From the NCBI GenBank assembly GCA_003864495.1, contig ML133456.1:1427255-1491254 (forward strand): a stretch of DNA of 64,000 bases, written 5' to 3'. The stretch's first letter is position 1, and the number at the start of each line of letters is the position of its first letter. Below the pieces are notes generated by a model, which was given only the letters and a program-made list of their open reading frames with translations, searched no databases and was not told the origin of the DNA. The stretch is from Nemopilema nomurai. Its lineage: Eukaryota; Cnidaria; Scyphozoa; Rhizostomeae; Rhizostomatidae. The position numbers and the translations under genes are program-made. Below are positions 1-13,320 of this stretch, piece by piece.

Positions 1-399
1 AACTGAAACATTTTTGCATCAACAAACGTGACAGCGTCTGTGAAGATATCCAGGAAGCCTTTGTTTGGAGGATCGACCCAGTTGCTGGATAGGTCAAACA
101 AACATTCACCGAGTCACGGGGAAGAAATCGTAGGCACGTGAAGTTTTTAAATCTTTGAGGCGGTGCGGTACCATGGACACGTCCCCCCTTGGTGATTTCA
201 ATATGCAACAATGGACTTAAACAGTCTAAATGGCTTAATTTCCTGATAATATGTAGCATTTGCTTTTGAATGAGAATTTGCTTTGTGAAATCTCCTGACA
301 ATATTGCACAGTTTACAACGATTTAACAGAGCATTCTCAGTGACGTCATACTGCGTGCAACATTCACAATCGCAACTTTTTCAGAAAATGTAAACAACA

Positions 400-410
400 G
401 TGTTGATGTT

Positions 411-441
<31 letters not shown>

Positions 442-443
442 TT
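400..443. repeat. (TTG)n microsatellite
   Basis: About 14 TTG/CTG triplets in a row with two CTG interruptions. Confidence 0.95.
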
Positions 444-1117
444 AGGAGACCATGCAAACATGGTCGGATAGACTGAGGTCTTCGAATCCTCGATTAAGAA
501 AATGTTTTTCCCCACGGGGAATAAAATCGGCTTCTAACTCTCTAAAACCGTTTCTACAAACACGGACGGTACACACCCCGGCTGATATTACAAACAACAG
601 CAGAACAACCCAAGAAAGAAAGAATTGGCAACCCTTGGGGGCCTGGGTCTCCAGCCAAACTTATTCCCCGCAATGCTTCGCAGCCATTTCGAACCAAGCA
701 TTGCAATTATTTTGTGAAAGTGGTGTCTATATAAATATTTATGCACCTGCATAATGAGGATGGCATACTTCAACAGTGACATAAATGTAAATAATGACTA
801 GTGTTTGCGGCAAAATTTGTAATGATATTTATTTTGTACACTTTGTTTGGGAAAAGGGTAGAGACAACGAATATGTGGATTTCGCCATTTGAAATAATGA
901 ATATCCTAAGTGAATATACTAAGTCTAGTAGCATTGATCAGGTCTTTGACTGAATCAAAGACCACCAAAACATAAGTTCAACCAAATGAAATGCAATGTG
1001 AAGTCTAATATGGATAAGATATAGTATTAAGGGTAAGGCATTTTCTGAGAGATCTTATTATAGCTTTACTTTAGGGGCAGAAACTTTGGCAGGCAGAAAG
1101 TTAAACGAGAAGGAAAA

Positions 1118-1228
1118 TTCGCGAAATTGAGGGCATGAACTTCGCGAATGACATTTTTTGCAAATTTCGCGACAAAAACTTTCGCGAAATTCGAAATTAG
1201 ATTATGCCTTTGCACAAAATTTCGCGAA
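1118..1228. repeat. Cluster of TTCGCGAA palindromes
   Basis: Four exact TTCGCGAA octamers (1118, 1141, 1181, 1221) and one TTCGCGAC (1166) occur in about 110 bases of otherwise AT-rich sequence. This looks like part of a repeat family or a decayed inverted-repeat element rather than a gene. Confidence 0.7.
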
Positions 1229-1274
1229 AAGTGTCAAAAAACACGAAAACGCCTAAAGTAGTTCATGACTTAGT

Positions 1275-1324
1275 AAGGATGATAGCCCCATGAACGAAGC
1301 CACACCAATCTGGATGGACACAGG
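1275..1324 (+). repeat. Dispersed repeat fragment, copy 1
   Basis: About 50 bases ending CTGGATGGACACAGGA are clearly related to 2662-2712 (GAAGCCAC, AATCT and GATGGACACAGGA shared in the same order). The family is unknown to me. Confidence 0.6.
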
Positions 1325-2661
1325 ACGGTAAATAACTGGTGGGTGCAGAAACGCTTTGCAAGAAACTCTCCCAATAAGGCAAGGCTCTTACTGACGAATC
1401 AAGACTTGGAAGAATCAAGTGATCTAACCAATAAAAAGCTGATAAATCACGAGTACTTTCTTATTTCTTTAATTTATTATCATTGTTTGTAGCAGATATT
1501 TATTAAATTTATGACGTTCCTCGGCTAGAAGGCAAACTGAAAGCTAAATTGAAACTTGTGCAAGGCCAATAAAACGTAGTTCGTTATTGCAAATAAAATT
1601 TCCTTCAACATTTTACTTTGTTCGAGTTGTTTCATGGAATAACAGTCGTAAGAAGGTCATTTGTAATCCTCTCCTTTAAATAAATATACACGCACCAACA
1701 AAAACTTTCCACGCACCAACAAAAATTTTCTCCCTATATCCAAGGAGCGAATACCGGTAAAGTTATACATCATGTCATTAAACATTACCTAAAAAGACTC
1801 CTGCTCGATTCATTTTAAAAAAATTTAAAGCTTAACAAACCATTAGACATGTTTCTTGTGAAATTGTAACCCAGGTCCACTTGTAACTGAGTCTGACTCG
1901 GTTTTGCCTTGCAGAGGGTTGCCACTGATTAATACGATGCCAACACAAAGACGCAATTATATGGCGAATTGGCTACGTAACAGGGTTCGTTAGTGTAACT
2001 GGGCGGCGAACCTGTTCTTCAATTTACTCTGTTTGTGTGTTAAGATGCAGGTTTTTAGGCTGGTGCCTTTGCAAATAGAGAGAGTATTTGTTGCCAATGG
2101 CCATCCTGTGTAAACAAACTACGTCAAAGAAAACTGCTTGCCCTTAACCAAAACACAACGCTAGCTTAACTTGTGGGCTGAACCATGTGTTGCAACCTGT
2201 TAAAACTTTAGTGCTGTTTGGTGTTCACCGGAAAAACAAGATGAAATGCTTCGTACTTAGTTCATACAGGGTAATATTTTACCACCATATCCAGTCCAAA
2301 ATCGAAGGCGTCCGAAACATATGCCTTACAAAATCTAATGCAAGTCTTACATGGATAAGCGATATTCTACAGTGCAGGTTATTCTTTACGAATCCAGTAA
2401 TAGATCTAGTTTACGACCAAGTGCTATCAAGTTCTTGACTGTAGGGGGTTCTAATAAATAGTTGGCATTATTTTGAAAACCATAAAATTTGGGGATCATA
2501 ATATATTGAAATGCTTAGATTCTACAAAATTGGTGCTAAAAAAATAACGGAATGATGACGTTCTGTATGATAAACATAATTAGGGGGTGTCAATAAATGG
2601 AAAATCTGAAGAATGGAGCTCCCTCCCCCCCCCCCCCCTCTACAATTAGGAACTTGAGAGT

Positions 2662-2712
2662 GAGGATGATGGTATTGTTGACGAAGCCACGTAAATCTAG
2701 ATGGACACAGGA
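2662..2712 (+). repeat. Dispersed repeat fragment, copy 2
   Basis: Partner of 1275-1324, in the same orientation and about 1.4 kb away. The shared core includes GACGAAGCCAC and GATGGACACAGGA. Confidence 0.6.
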
Positions 2713-3667
2713 TTAATACTAAGACTATGTTGCTGATATGCTGATGATGAAAAGCGGCTACTTTTTGTAAGCAAAGCGACTGTTGCATGGAAAAATTCAA
2801 AACAAACAACGTCAAGGGCAAACACCATTATTACCTTGCTTTAAATGCTGAAAACTTTGCCTGTGGCAAATTTCAACAAACAACATCATCCCGTAAACAG
2901 AAGTGATGTTATTAAAAACTATTTCTTACAACGCTGCACGTATTTCGCTCGTGATTTTGGAAAAGGAGTGAAAATCAAGACAATGGGGGTTAAATTATCC
3001 GAACCTGATAAGAAATAGTGATGATAAGCTTTCGTAGGAATGGAGGAACCTGCTTATGTTGGCCTATTCTTAGCTAAACGCATGCAGAAACTTTTGGTAA
3101 TATCAAATCGAATTTTTGGAGATTTTACCAGATAGGGAATATTTTAAATGAAAGCATAGCAACACATTGCAAGATGACGTCTTTTAATGAAAGTATAGTG
3201 AAGAGACCTCGAAGTATACATCAAAAAAGTCTACGAGAACTTTACGAAAGAATTAGAAAAATATGATTGCCTGCACTGCCAGAATATTCTATGAAACTGG
3301 CAAAAGTTATGAGTTGTTTAAATACATTCAAGTGCATCATGGCAGAAGGCAGAAAGCACAGATCTCTTAGCTGATGTGACAGAATAATTAGGTAGGGAAG
3401 CTGACACATCCGAAAAGACTACCATTAAATTCTAAAGGAAGGTGCTTTGTTTTTTTGAGTTTTAATCTGTACAGAAATTTTTAGATTTTTGTAGGTGCCA
3501 TTGAATCTTTCAGTCAGAAGTGGCCATTGTAGTATACCTGAAAAGCTTAGAAAGTACAACGAGAGGAATCGCTGTATGTGTAGCCCCTATCATACTCCAA
3601 GCTCTAGTGCACTTGAAGGTTATTGACTTCAAATTGGTGCAACTGCACAAGAGCGTCATTTAAGAAG

Positions 3668-3832
3668 CAGGCACCGCGGAGCAGGGGGAGCTGAGGGGGC
3701 TTTAGCCCCCCCCCCACTTTTTGCAAAAAATGCGAAAAAGTAAGTAAGAAAAACCAATAAAGCCTCTTTTTTAATGGTTTTAGCCCCCACTTTTTTAAAC
3801 CCCCCACTTTTCTCAACGCTCCGCGGTACCTG
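3668..3832. mobile_element. MITE-like element, TIR CAGGYACCGCGGAGC, possible 5-bp TSD
   Basis: Ends are CAGGCACCGCGGAGC and its near-perfect inverse GCTCCGCGGTACCTG (one mismatch in 15). AGAAG directly flanks both ends (3663-3667 and 3833-3837), a likely target-site duplication. The 165-bp interior has C-rich and poly-T stretches and no coding capacity. The superfamily cannot be assigned from a 5-bp duplication alone. Confidence 0.75.
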
Positions 3833-6800
3833 AGAAGTGGTGCTTTATCTCATCGGACTTAAGCCAAATATGGCAAACGCCATTTGCATCAACGAATGCC
3901 TTGTTGGCAATAAGGAAAGATAACTGACTATACAGGGTAGCATTAACAGTGGTTGGCCAATATTTGACATTATTATAACGAAATAATTTTTGACTCGGGA
4001 TGATCACGTCACTAGTGTCAAGTTTTGTCACAGCGAGAAACACACATTTACCCAAAACCTGAGCCATGTGAGACTTTTAAAATCAGGGAAGAAAACAGGA
4101 AAGAGGTGTGCTTTAGACATTGTAAGAAGTATTGATGTTATAGGCATCTAAAGTGCTGATGCTAATTGAAACTTGAGAAGGGAAAAGTATCTCTAAAACC
4201 TTTCAGTTTTGCACCTTTGTATGGGTATAAAAAGGTTTCCAATGGCACCGGGTTTAATTTTGGGTTAACATCATAGAACATATTTACCCATTGCAAAAAT
4301 GCCATAGAAATGTGCAATGTTTTGGTAAGGTTTAAGATGTTTGGGCTATTAATAGTGACAGGTATGCACAGAGACAAAAGTGTTGCGTGACTCTGCGAGC
4401 AATTCATACCTTAAGAACAAAAACAAAAATAGACGTGGGAAAGCATGAAAAATATCGTGTACTTTAAGATAAATGAGAACAAGCTGAAAAGAAAGGCGTC
4501 TTAATCGTACAAAGGGACCGGATATTTTAATTAATACTTCAGTTAGTTTGAGTACTTCAATCAAACACTGTGGTGGTTGAAAATTTTCATAAAACCAGGG
4601 CTACAATTTGCTGAATTAATCAGTTTCTAGCACAATTACTAAAGAGCCCAATATGTGGTGTTCTGACGCCTTAAAGGGATCTAGCTAGAATGGCCTAAAA
4701 TGTCGCTTAGGGGCATTTTTGGCTGCAGAATGTAGACTTAATGTCCGTCCGATCATCACGGATGGAGCATTTGCTTTGCTACGTTTAAAGTGATGCACAC
4801 AACGCAAATCAGGAATACACTGTTTGCGACTCAAAGCTTGATAGGAAGCATTTTATGTGGATAGCTTATGGACAAAAACCTGTGAATTATTTAGCCCCGT
4901 TAAATCTGTAAATTGCAAATTCAGATCATAATTCATAAATATAAATCATAAAAATTCAAATCATATTAAAACTGGCTGTGATACAACATTTTTTACGAAT
5001 GAAGCTAATTTTCAAAAGCATTCAAAAATAATACCCTGAGTAAGAAAAGAAAAAGCAAATGAAAAATGAAAGGCACGGGGAATCAAACTGAAGAAGTAGT
5101 CATTGCGGAGTCTTGCTTTCTTGGAAACAAAGCAGGCGCTTTCCCACATCAATTGAGTTAAACAGGTTGTGGCTTCAGTTTATTAAAACGAATGCCAAGA
5201 CTTGTTTTTTTATCGTGCTGTGTTGTTCCCATACCATGCATGTGTAGATCAACTTGCCAATGAATATTGAATGGACGCTGCAAGTTTACTTGCGCTATTG
5301 AAACCGCGTTCTCTACAATTCATCAGCTATAAATCAAAATTAATATAGCTGTTTTGAAATCATTTTTGTTGTAATACTTATTTCACTCAAGAACAGGAGT
5401 CGGTCGTTTTCTCAAAGACAGCGCATTGTTCTCGGCAACATCATTGTGACGAGGGATTCGTTGTAATTAGGTACATGCAAAACACCATGTCCCATCGGAT
5501 CTATGACGTCACTAGAAGCAAGAAGTCGCACTGCGCCAAAACACGCGCTGGTTTTCTCGTTTCACCTACTCTCAATAAAGTTGTTTCGTAATTTCGATGA
5601 CACATTTTAGGACTGGCCTTGCATGGAAGGGAGTTCACTAAATATTCCACAAGATTGTTGCATTATATGGTGTACGTTTTCACGTATCTTGAGGCTGCTT
5701 TGAAATCATGATTTTTCGAAATAGTATAATGAAAGCATACATTTAAGCTTTTCACAGAAATATCAAAGTTTAACTCTAGGAGCCTTGGGAATACACCAAC
5801 TAACCTAAGGCTACCAAAAAAACTCAAAAAATTGACAGAAATGCTTCTCATTTAGAAATGCTAGGTCTTGGAATGGCCTCTCTCCGCTTAATGTAACCAG
5901 GCATCTTCCTTGAGCAATTTCAAAAATATCCTATGCAATTGTAAATTGTAATAGGATTTAATGAAATTAAGATATGCCTTATTTTAGATTGTAAGTATTG
6001 AATTTTTATAAGGATAATTTGTTTTTTACTAAAATTTCTGAAAGTATTTTAAGTAGAGAGCCCCTTGAAAAACAGCATTGCTGAAGGGCTACCCTCCTTA
6101 AACATTTGAAATGAAATGAATTTGCTCAATTTGTTCATGTTTTATTTCTTGACCTGGGCTTTAGCTTTGTCAAAATGCAAGCTAGTTAATATGAATTGGA
6201 AAAGCTGAAAGAGCAACATTACGAAGCGAAAGGAGATAGATTGAAGAACATTTTGGAAACCATGATCGAGTAGGGAAGATCTTTGCTGGCATCAGAAGAA
6301 CAGCATTTGGAGAAAGCTTAGAGAACTAGAAAGCAAAAAGGTATGAAAAGAAAAAGATAGTGAAAAACTCCAAAAATATCCTTTATCTTAGAGAGTTTAG
6401 CAAAAGAAAAATTCTTGGTTATCTGCTGGCAAAATAGTTTTTCAAAATGCGTAGCCACGCCATACCATTTTTGGAAAACCTATTCTTAAAATTGTGAAGA
6501 AGATTCCCTCCCACTTGGACTTCCCAGCAATATAAATAGCAGACAACTTACAGCAGAAAGATCAAAGTTGGTGATTGATATTGCATATTATTCACGTGAT
6601 TCGCTGATCAACATCTGGTTGTCAATCCCAGATAACCATTGTTTCGAAAAGAATGACTTGGAAATGAATACTGTGTTAGCATAGATTAATATCAAGTCTC
6701 CATCAAAATATCTAGTTTCAATCATCGTAAGTAGAATAAAAGAAACCGAAATGAGATATATTGTTAGCCGAAGAATTTGCAAAGCCACCAAGAGTGAAAG

Positions 6801-8408
6801 AAGGTAAAAGAAAGGCGAAAGAAAAGTGAAAGTTGTTCCAGGAGCACTGAATCCTGGTAAACGCAAGGATCATATGTATTTAGCTTTCTTGAAATTTCAT
6901 TAGATGGATTTGTGCGTCAGAAATCAGCATTGTTTATTTGAGCACTGGTATGGCACAGGTCAAACAATGTGGTAGGCATAAATGAGAATAGGGAAAATAC
7001 AATAGTCTTTTGCAATGCACCATCAATGCAATCTTTTACCCAACCTATACTCAATTCGTTTGTAGGCAGACGGCTCATAATCCTGCACTGGACGAACCTC
7101 CATTTTATTTTTCGGTAGAAACTGTCAAAATGGGGTTTTCGCTTTCTGTTCTCCAATCAAAGGGTACACCATTCAAATGGCGTGTGTGAATGGCATCGCA
7201 CTTGGGGCCATCAATTAGACCGTACTGGCAAATAATCAAGATTAACGTCAGAAAAGCCTTTGGGAGCTTCTAGGTCTTTGAAAGCTGCAACGCTGCTGCA
7301 AATTCAACTATACATTAATGCCGGAATACCCCATAGACGAATACTGCCCCCCCCCCTCCGCATCGCCCATTCTAGTGTGAATAAAAAAGCGCTGTATTAA
7401 TTCATATGGACACGAGTTGTCACTTCAGAACAGAATTTTCCTTGCACGGAGGCCTTCGATAGCCGCGGGCTATGCATACTTAGACGGTTGCTGGGCTCAC
7501 CTTTCTGACGGTGAGCAGAAACAGTTTTATTTAAAATTGCTCCTGTCACGGTTCACTGATTCTAAACTCCGAAAAACTCTCTACTTAAACTCAGTCACAA
7601 TCTGAGAAATGGCCGGCAAAGAGTTCTTCAAAGAACAGGGTGCTCGATGGCGACGAGCCTCTCCCAAACATTTCCCGAATGCAGATGCTTGGCTCTAGTG
7701 CCACTTTCGTACCATGTCACCCCATGATGCATGGTAGCAAAAGCACTTCAGGTGAAGCAGATTCAAAGCAGTAGCAAAAATAAAGCTTAATGTGAGTTAT
7801 AAAAAATTTGGTACAAACCTCGTTTGATCAGCTGTACAGAATACCTCGACTTTTTGGCAGCTTAGGATGTCGCTGGCTTAACTAAAAGAGACAGTTATGA
7901 AATTTAAGACTCAAGGGCTGACCACGTCAACTATTTCTTGGTACAGTTGCTAAGAAGGTCATAAATAGACCGCCTACGCAGCATTCTTTTTAAGCATAGA
8001 TAAAGTATATGTAAATTGACCATAATTTGCCATTGCATTAGGGAACGTAACTTCTCACACCTGAAAGTACATCTTCGATTTCATGGTAGTATTACCACGG
8101 CTGTGTCAGCAAATAGAAATTAACACGTCCTTGCAGGTTAGAGCGTACCTGGGTGTGATACGTGGCACCCGCCTCTCCTGACCATAGCAAGGATAATAAA
8201 CATCATGGCTCATTCGGGTAGTCGAAATTACATCATGTCGTACCTACAACTTTTTTGCCATTATACGTTCTAAGCAATTATTAGTTGGATGACGGTGCTA
8301 AGCTTTTGCGGAGGAAGCATTGTGGGGGGAGGGGGGGGGGCCCTTCGCAGTAGCGTCGCAGAGTTGCCCTCAAAAGTTTTTATTCTAGGGTTGGAAGTCT
8401 CCTGTAAT

Positions 8409-9248
8409 GACTAACGTTATCAAATAGCACCAGCAATTACTTCAAGTTGCAGATAATTTTTAGTGAAACAAGGAAATATGACGACAATTCTTTTCATAAC
8501 ACAAGAAATATATCAGCCAAAATCTTTTATTCGCAATACTCGTTACTCTCAAAATATTGAATGATATAACTATTGAACTCGTGGAGCTGATGACTATTTT
8601 TTTCGAGCTTAATTGTTCACCTTTGTGGTCCACTAATTACAGTGGCGCATGTTCACATTCAGACGATGGTGAACACCTGGTTGTTATAACAAAGTCGGAG
8701 ACATTAAGACACACTCAGATATTAATGCTATCAAAATTAAAAGCTTGTTAGATCTGGATCATCCAGTTTCTGTCCCTTCGCAAAAATAGAATTCGATAGG
8801 ATGAAAGAATGCGTTTTGGAAATGGTTGGAAATAGACTGCAAAGACTAACGTTATTGAATGGCATCCAAAATTTATTTAAGAAGCAGAATACACTTAATC
8901 AAACGAGGAAACACTATGTCAATGCCATTTATGGTACAGCCCAAAAAATTGCTGCAAATATTTTATTGATAAACCTTCTTGCTATCAAGTTCTGGCATGA
9001 TAGAACTCTTGAATTAGTGTTGACAAATAATTTTCATACTTAATTGTTCACTTTTATGTTTTATTAATTATAATGATGCATTTAAGAATGCAGACGGCCA
9101 TGTACATCTGGTTTTTCTCATAAGTTGGCGAATTAAACACAATGAGCCCTTATTGCTATCAAAATTAAAAGCTTGTTAGGTCTAGATCATATGTTACGTC
9201 TACTCCTGTCTTATCTCAGAAGATGATAGAATGTGTTTTGGGAGTGCT
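8409..9248 (+). repeat. Diverged tandem duplication, ~0.43 kb unit
   Basis: Copy A (8409-8825) and copy B (8844-9248) share ordered anchors: GACTAACGTTAT (8409/8844), CTTAATTGTTCAC, ATCAAAATTAAAAGCTTGTTAG (near 8730/9158), and AGAATGYGTTTTGG (8806/9229). Offsets fall from 435 to 423 bases, so there are several small indels. Neither copy shows a recognisable protein. Confidence 0.8.
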
Positions 9249-9528
9249 TATCTCTGTTTCAATTTCAAGGGCATTGCTAAAGGGGGCAATGCTGACGTCT
9301 TCGAATCTTTGATTAAGAAATCATTAGTTTTTCTCACATGGTGCCATGACCCAGGGCATGTGCTGATTGCGTGCATTGTATTCTTGAAATGGCTGAAGCA
9401 GAGTGGAAAAAGAGCAAGTAAAAACCCCTCCCCTCCCCACAATCTTGGGTCTGTCGGTACAATGAAGTTTTTGTCGGCAAATGTTGAAATAGGGCCTAGC
9501 TGGTAGCCTTCATGCGATGGACCAATCT

Positions 9529-9697
9529 AGGAGTTTGTTGGGAATGAAGGATTGTAGATCAAATAGTAAACAGAAATGTTGCCAGTGATGGACCTTGAGG
9601 TACTCTGTTTTATCCAGGAGTTTCTTGGGAATGAAGGACCGTAGATCAAATAGTAAACAGAAATGTTGCCAGTGATGGACCTTGAGGTACTCTGTCA
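9529..9697. repeat. 87-bp tandem duplication
   Basis: Two copies (9529-9615 and 9616-9697) that differ at only a few bases. The period is divisible by three, so the minus-strand frame repeats TEYLKVHHWQHFCLLFDL twice. That alone is not evidence of coding. Confidence 0.9.
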
Positions 9698-12600
9698 TCG
9701 GATTGCTTTTATTTGAAATCTCCTATTATCCATAAGTGCAAAGACTTCTTATTTCAACAAATTTATGTTCAATTGGATCACTAAAGTGCAATTTTCTGAG
9801 GCGGTTAAATCGACAGCTTTATTGGATCTTATCAAAGACAGTCAATAATGCAGCTGTGCATTGTCGTCCATGAAAATACACATTTTGCATAGTGTTTTCA
9901 AGCTGGAGATTGTGTAAACATTACTTCATGGCTTGAATCTCAATGCAACTGAGGTGAATTTGTATAAAAAAAGAAACAAAGTACATCATCAAGGGCAGGT
10001 GATGAATTCAGTTTGCAACCTCATATCTGCGAGCCTCGTGAAAAGCAGAATAGTTGGTTATCTACGTCCTTTTATGCAAGATCTGGCGAGGCAAGAGTGA
10101 AGCTAAAAAGCATTGATGGGGTGTTATCTTGGGTACCCGTCTTTGAATGTGCAGACAATTGCATGAATAGACAGGTGAGGGATAGAGCGCAGGGTAACCA
10201 GGCGTCATATCGATAACATTGCCAGGGGCATTGTGATGCGCGTACCGCGGAGGCGTAAGAACTGCGGTGTGGTCTTGATCAGTGAATGCGCTAACGATAA
10301 GCGATATTTTCTATGTTTTGATTACTGTCACTGGTCTAGGTGTCACCATGACGTCAAATAGCAGGTGAGATGCCATTTTCAATTAAAGAGCCGGCGGTCA
10401 GACTGGAAAAAGAGTCCTTAATACAGCAGTCAGTGGTTTGTTTTGGTGGAAAATTGTGACAAGTTGCATGGCTAATTGACTGTCAAGCCATGTGAATGCA
10501 ATGTGACAGACGTCAAATGCCTTGGCACATGCCAATTAGAGCCAGTTGTCAGCAGCGTCCAATTGCTACCCAAAAACATCGTGTTCATTACGATTTGCTA
10601 ATTTTCAGGCCTATCCTCTGGTGTGCCTTGTTAATCAACGCTAAAATTGCTACTTTATTTACACAGTCCCGCAAGTAGCCCGAGGTACTGGTGCTCTGAA
10701 GATAGTAAGATGTAGGGTGTGGTATTTGCTAGTAATGGCAGAAGCAGTAGCAGAGAACTTTGATGCTTGTACTATATACAAAGTCATGTAGTCCAAGTCC
10801 TTGGATACTCCTTCAAAGCTACATCTCAGTGAGCCATATCCCCATCTAGCTCATCTCGAAATATCCCCCTCACTTGAATCTATAAGCATCAACCGGCCAT
10901 AATGCTGTAATTTTCACGAAACACCTCAGCCATATTTGGATATGACATTATGAAACATTCGAAGTTGAAATTTTATACAAGGCTTTTACCTGGCGTCGAA
11001 AGTCAGTAAGGTATGTAAACTACAAGCCAATATGTATTTTTAAGAATCATTTGGCCAATGTTTGCTTGCCATTTGGTTTAGTGTTACGAATTGAAATTGG
11101 AAAAAGAGATACAGTGTCTCCGGGATTTCTAGCTTTGAAGGTATAGGATTTGCTCATGATAATTTCTGTATAGAGTTTCTTTGATTGTTCGAGCAAACCA
11201 GAAAATCTACAATGCCAAACATAAACAACACATGTCTATGGAACACCCACAAAAGGTTACATAAATAGAGCGTATTTGACTCCTTATCAAATGACATGGT
11301 TACTTTGTGAAACATTAATTTCAAAACAAAAGGTGACCCAGTACTTTTAAATCTTGCCGCAAAGTTTGCAAACGTGAAATCCACAAGATGAAATCAGAAT
11401 CTTAAGTTGTTTGTAGTTAAGGTCTGAATGTTGGGTCGAAAGGTTAGCGATGAGCATGCGCTTGATGAAAGTGGTTTCTCCTAGCTTTTTAACAGTCGAT
11501 ACATTAAGAGTAGTATTGCAACATTATTATATTGAGGGCTCCTCCTTAAGGAACGCCGCAGAGCAAAGTCAACGAGTAAGACCAACTGCTATATAACCAA
11601 ACAGTTACTAAAGAACAGCTCTTAACTCTCATACTGTCAATGTTAAGGAAAAAGACTCACAAACTATTCTTCAATGTTCCTTAATCGATCTTGCAAGCTA
11701 AAGCCTTGACAATCTTGACAGCTGACATTTGTAGAATCCCACTTTCTTGCTTACATTATCATAACCTGAACACAGGTTCGATTGCCTGAACTTGTTTCAC
11801 TCTAGCATAAACAAACAACGCTTGATCGGCTTAGTTAAGAAAATCAAGACTTTCCGCAAAATTTGAAAGTTAAATTATTGCGTGGGTGGATACATCTTCT
11901 CTAAACGAGCTAAAAATTCAGAAAAACTGCAGATTCAAGAATTTGACAAAGAAGAAGTTGTTCAACTTGGCTTTGTTTGCAGCAAGTAGACTTTCCCTGC
12001 CCACACATAAGTGCATAAAAATACAAGTACAATTGTAACACTTACATTGAAAAGACTGCTGACTCTTTTCGGAGTTTTGTCTCCAGGACTTCCAAGTATC
12101 CTTAAGTGAAGCTACAAACGTTGTAGTCGAGAGCAATGTTTTGTGAATATTGCCTTGCAGTCGTACCTGCATTGAGTTCTGTATCCAGACAATTCGCGTT
12201 GAATACGCACGAAGCGAGTGGCAGTTCCCACCTGTTTCAGTGAATGACAAATGCAAGCCTGCGTAAATTATTCACATGCTGGAGTTCCACGGCCTCCTTT
12301 CAATGTCCCCTGTTATGACGTCAAGGGGATTGTTTCATAGACCACCGAAAGGGAAGGCGAAACTGTAAACACAGAGGATGTTTAACAGTAACGGATTGAG
12401 AAGAATGAAGCTGTGTGAAGGAAAACAAAAATATTTTGGTTTAGCTTCAAGATCTGTAAACAAATACGATTATAGAGAAAGAAAAGAGCTAACCAAAACT
12501 TACTGCATGGCACTGGATCTGCAGCCCACGTAGTTTTGAGATCGGCTTATTTTGGAAGCAATTCTGCAATTTCCACTTATGTTGATTGCTGTGTTTTTAA

Positions 12601-12725
12601 TGTGCAATAAAAATGGAGTTTGCAGCTGCTATGGATACGCCCCATCGTATATTAAGAAAACTCATTTACAAAGAAACAGCAACTAGCAAAAACTCAAATG
12701 AAACCTTCAATCCCGGGAAATATAA

Positions 12726-13313
12726 CACGCCTTTTTATAAGGAACCTACCTCAAGTCCTAGTTCCAAAAGTTCCTTATTCGTAGACCTCAAATTATCAGA
12801 TTTTAGTACCGAAAGTTACTTAAATGTTCCTTAAGTTCTCACTTTCGGTGTTTTAACTACAATAAGCCTTAATAGCACTTAAGCAATTATTAGAGAAAGG
12901 GGCGAGACAGCATATGCGGAAACTACTCGACGAAGCACTTGACATACGAATAGCAAATAATCTATGTAAGTATTGGCTGCAAATGAATGGAACCGGCTTT
13001 TTAGTTCTTGATACCGTAAATCCTCGAAGAAACAAATTTCAAAAATTGTCTTTTTATGTGGCATGTTTCAGGAAATTTTATAAGCCCCCCCCCCTCGAAT
13101 AAGTCCCCCCTCGAATAAGCCCCCACCCAAAAATGTCAAAAATAAATAAGTCCCCAGGGGGCTTATTCGAGGATTTACGGTACTTGCAGTTATAACAATT
13201 TTTCAAATCGAAAAGTTCCTTGAGGATTTCGTGTTTAGTAGTATAAGTTCTTTAAATATTTCGGCCTTCTACACGTAAGTTCCTTATAAAGTGATCCCTT
13301 ATAAAAAAGCGTG
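12726..13313 (+). mobile_element. MITE family A, copy 1, interrupted by a second MITE
   Basis: Ends are CACGCCTTTTTATAAGG and its inverse CCCTTATAAAAAAGCGTG, with TA after the right end and TAA before the left end. It is homologous, in inverted orientation, to 15944-16340. It is about 190 bases longer than that copy because of the nested element at 13014-13180. There is no transposase; the TA flanks fit Tc1/mariner-type target choice. Confidence 0.85.
13014..13180. mobile_element. Nested MITE family B (CCGTAAATCCTCGAA ends, TA flanks)
   Basis: A 167-bp element with a perfect 15-base inverted terminal repeat, CCGTAAATCCTCGAA, followed inside by AAGCCCCC-type C-rich sequence on both arms. TA flanks both ends (13012-13013 and 13181-13182). 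The homologous stretch of the second family-A copy lacks this insert and shows the joined site, so insertion at a TA is directly visible. Confidence 0.88.
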
Positions 13314-13320
13314 TATTATA

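Larger units (their letters stand above)
1..12600. other. Gene-free region with repeats
   Basis: I find no exon with recognisable protein similarity here on either strand. Open frames are all short (112 residues or less), lack domains and are not joined by convincing splice sites. The contents I can name are simple repeats, poly-C/poly-G runs (about 2,625, 3,705, 7,350, 8,328), two tandem duplications, a TTCGCGAA-rich stretch and one MITE-like element, all listed separately. Confidence 0.6.

Noticed and set aside
11918..12256. Minus-strand open frame of 112 codons
   Set aside because: No domain or family signature and no convincing splice partners.
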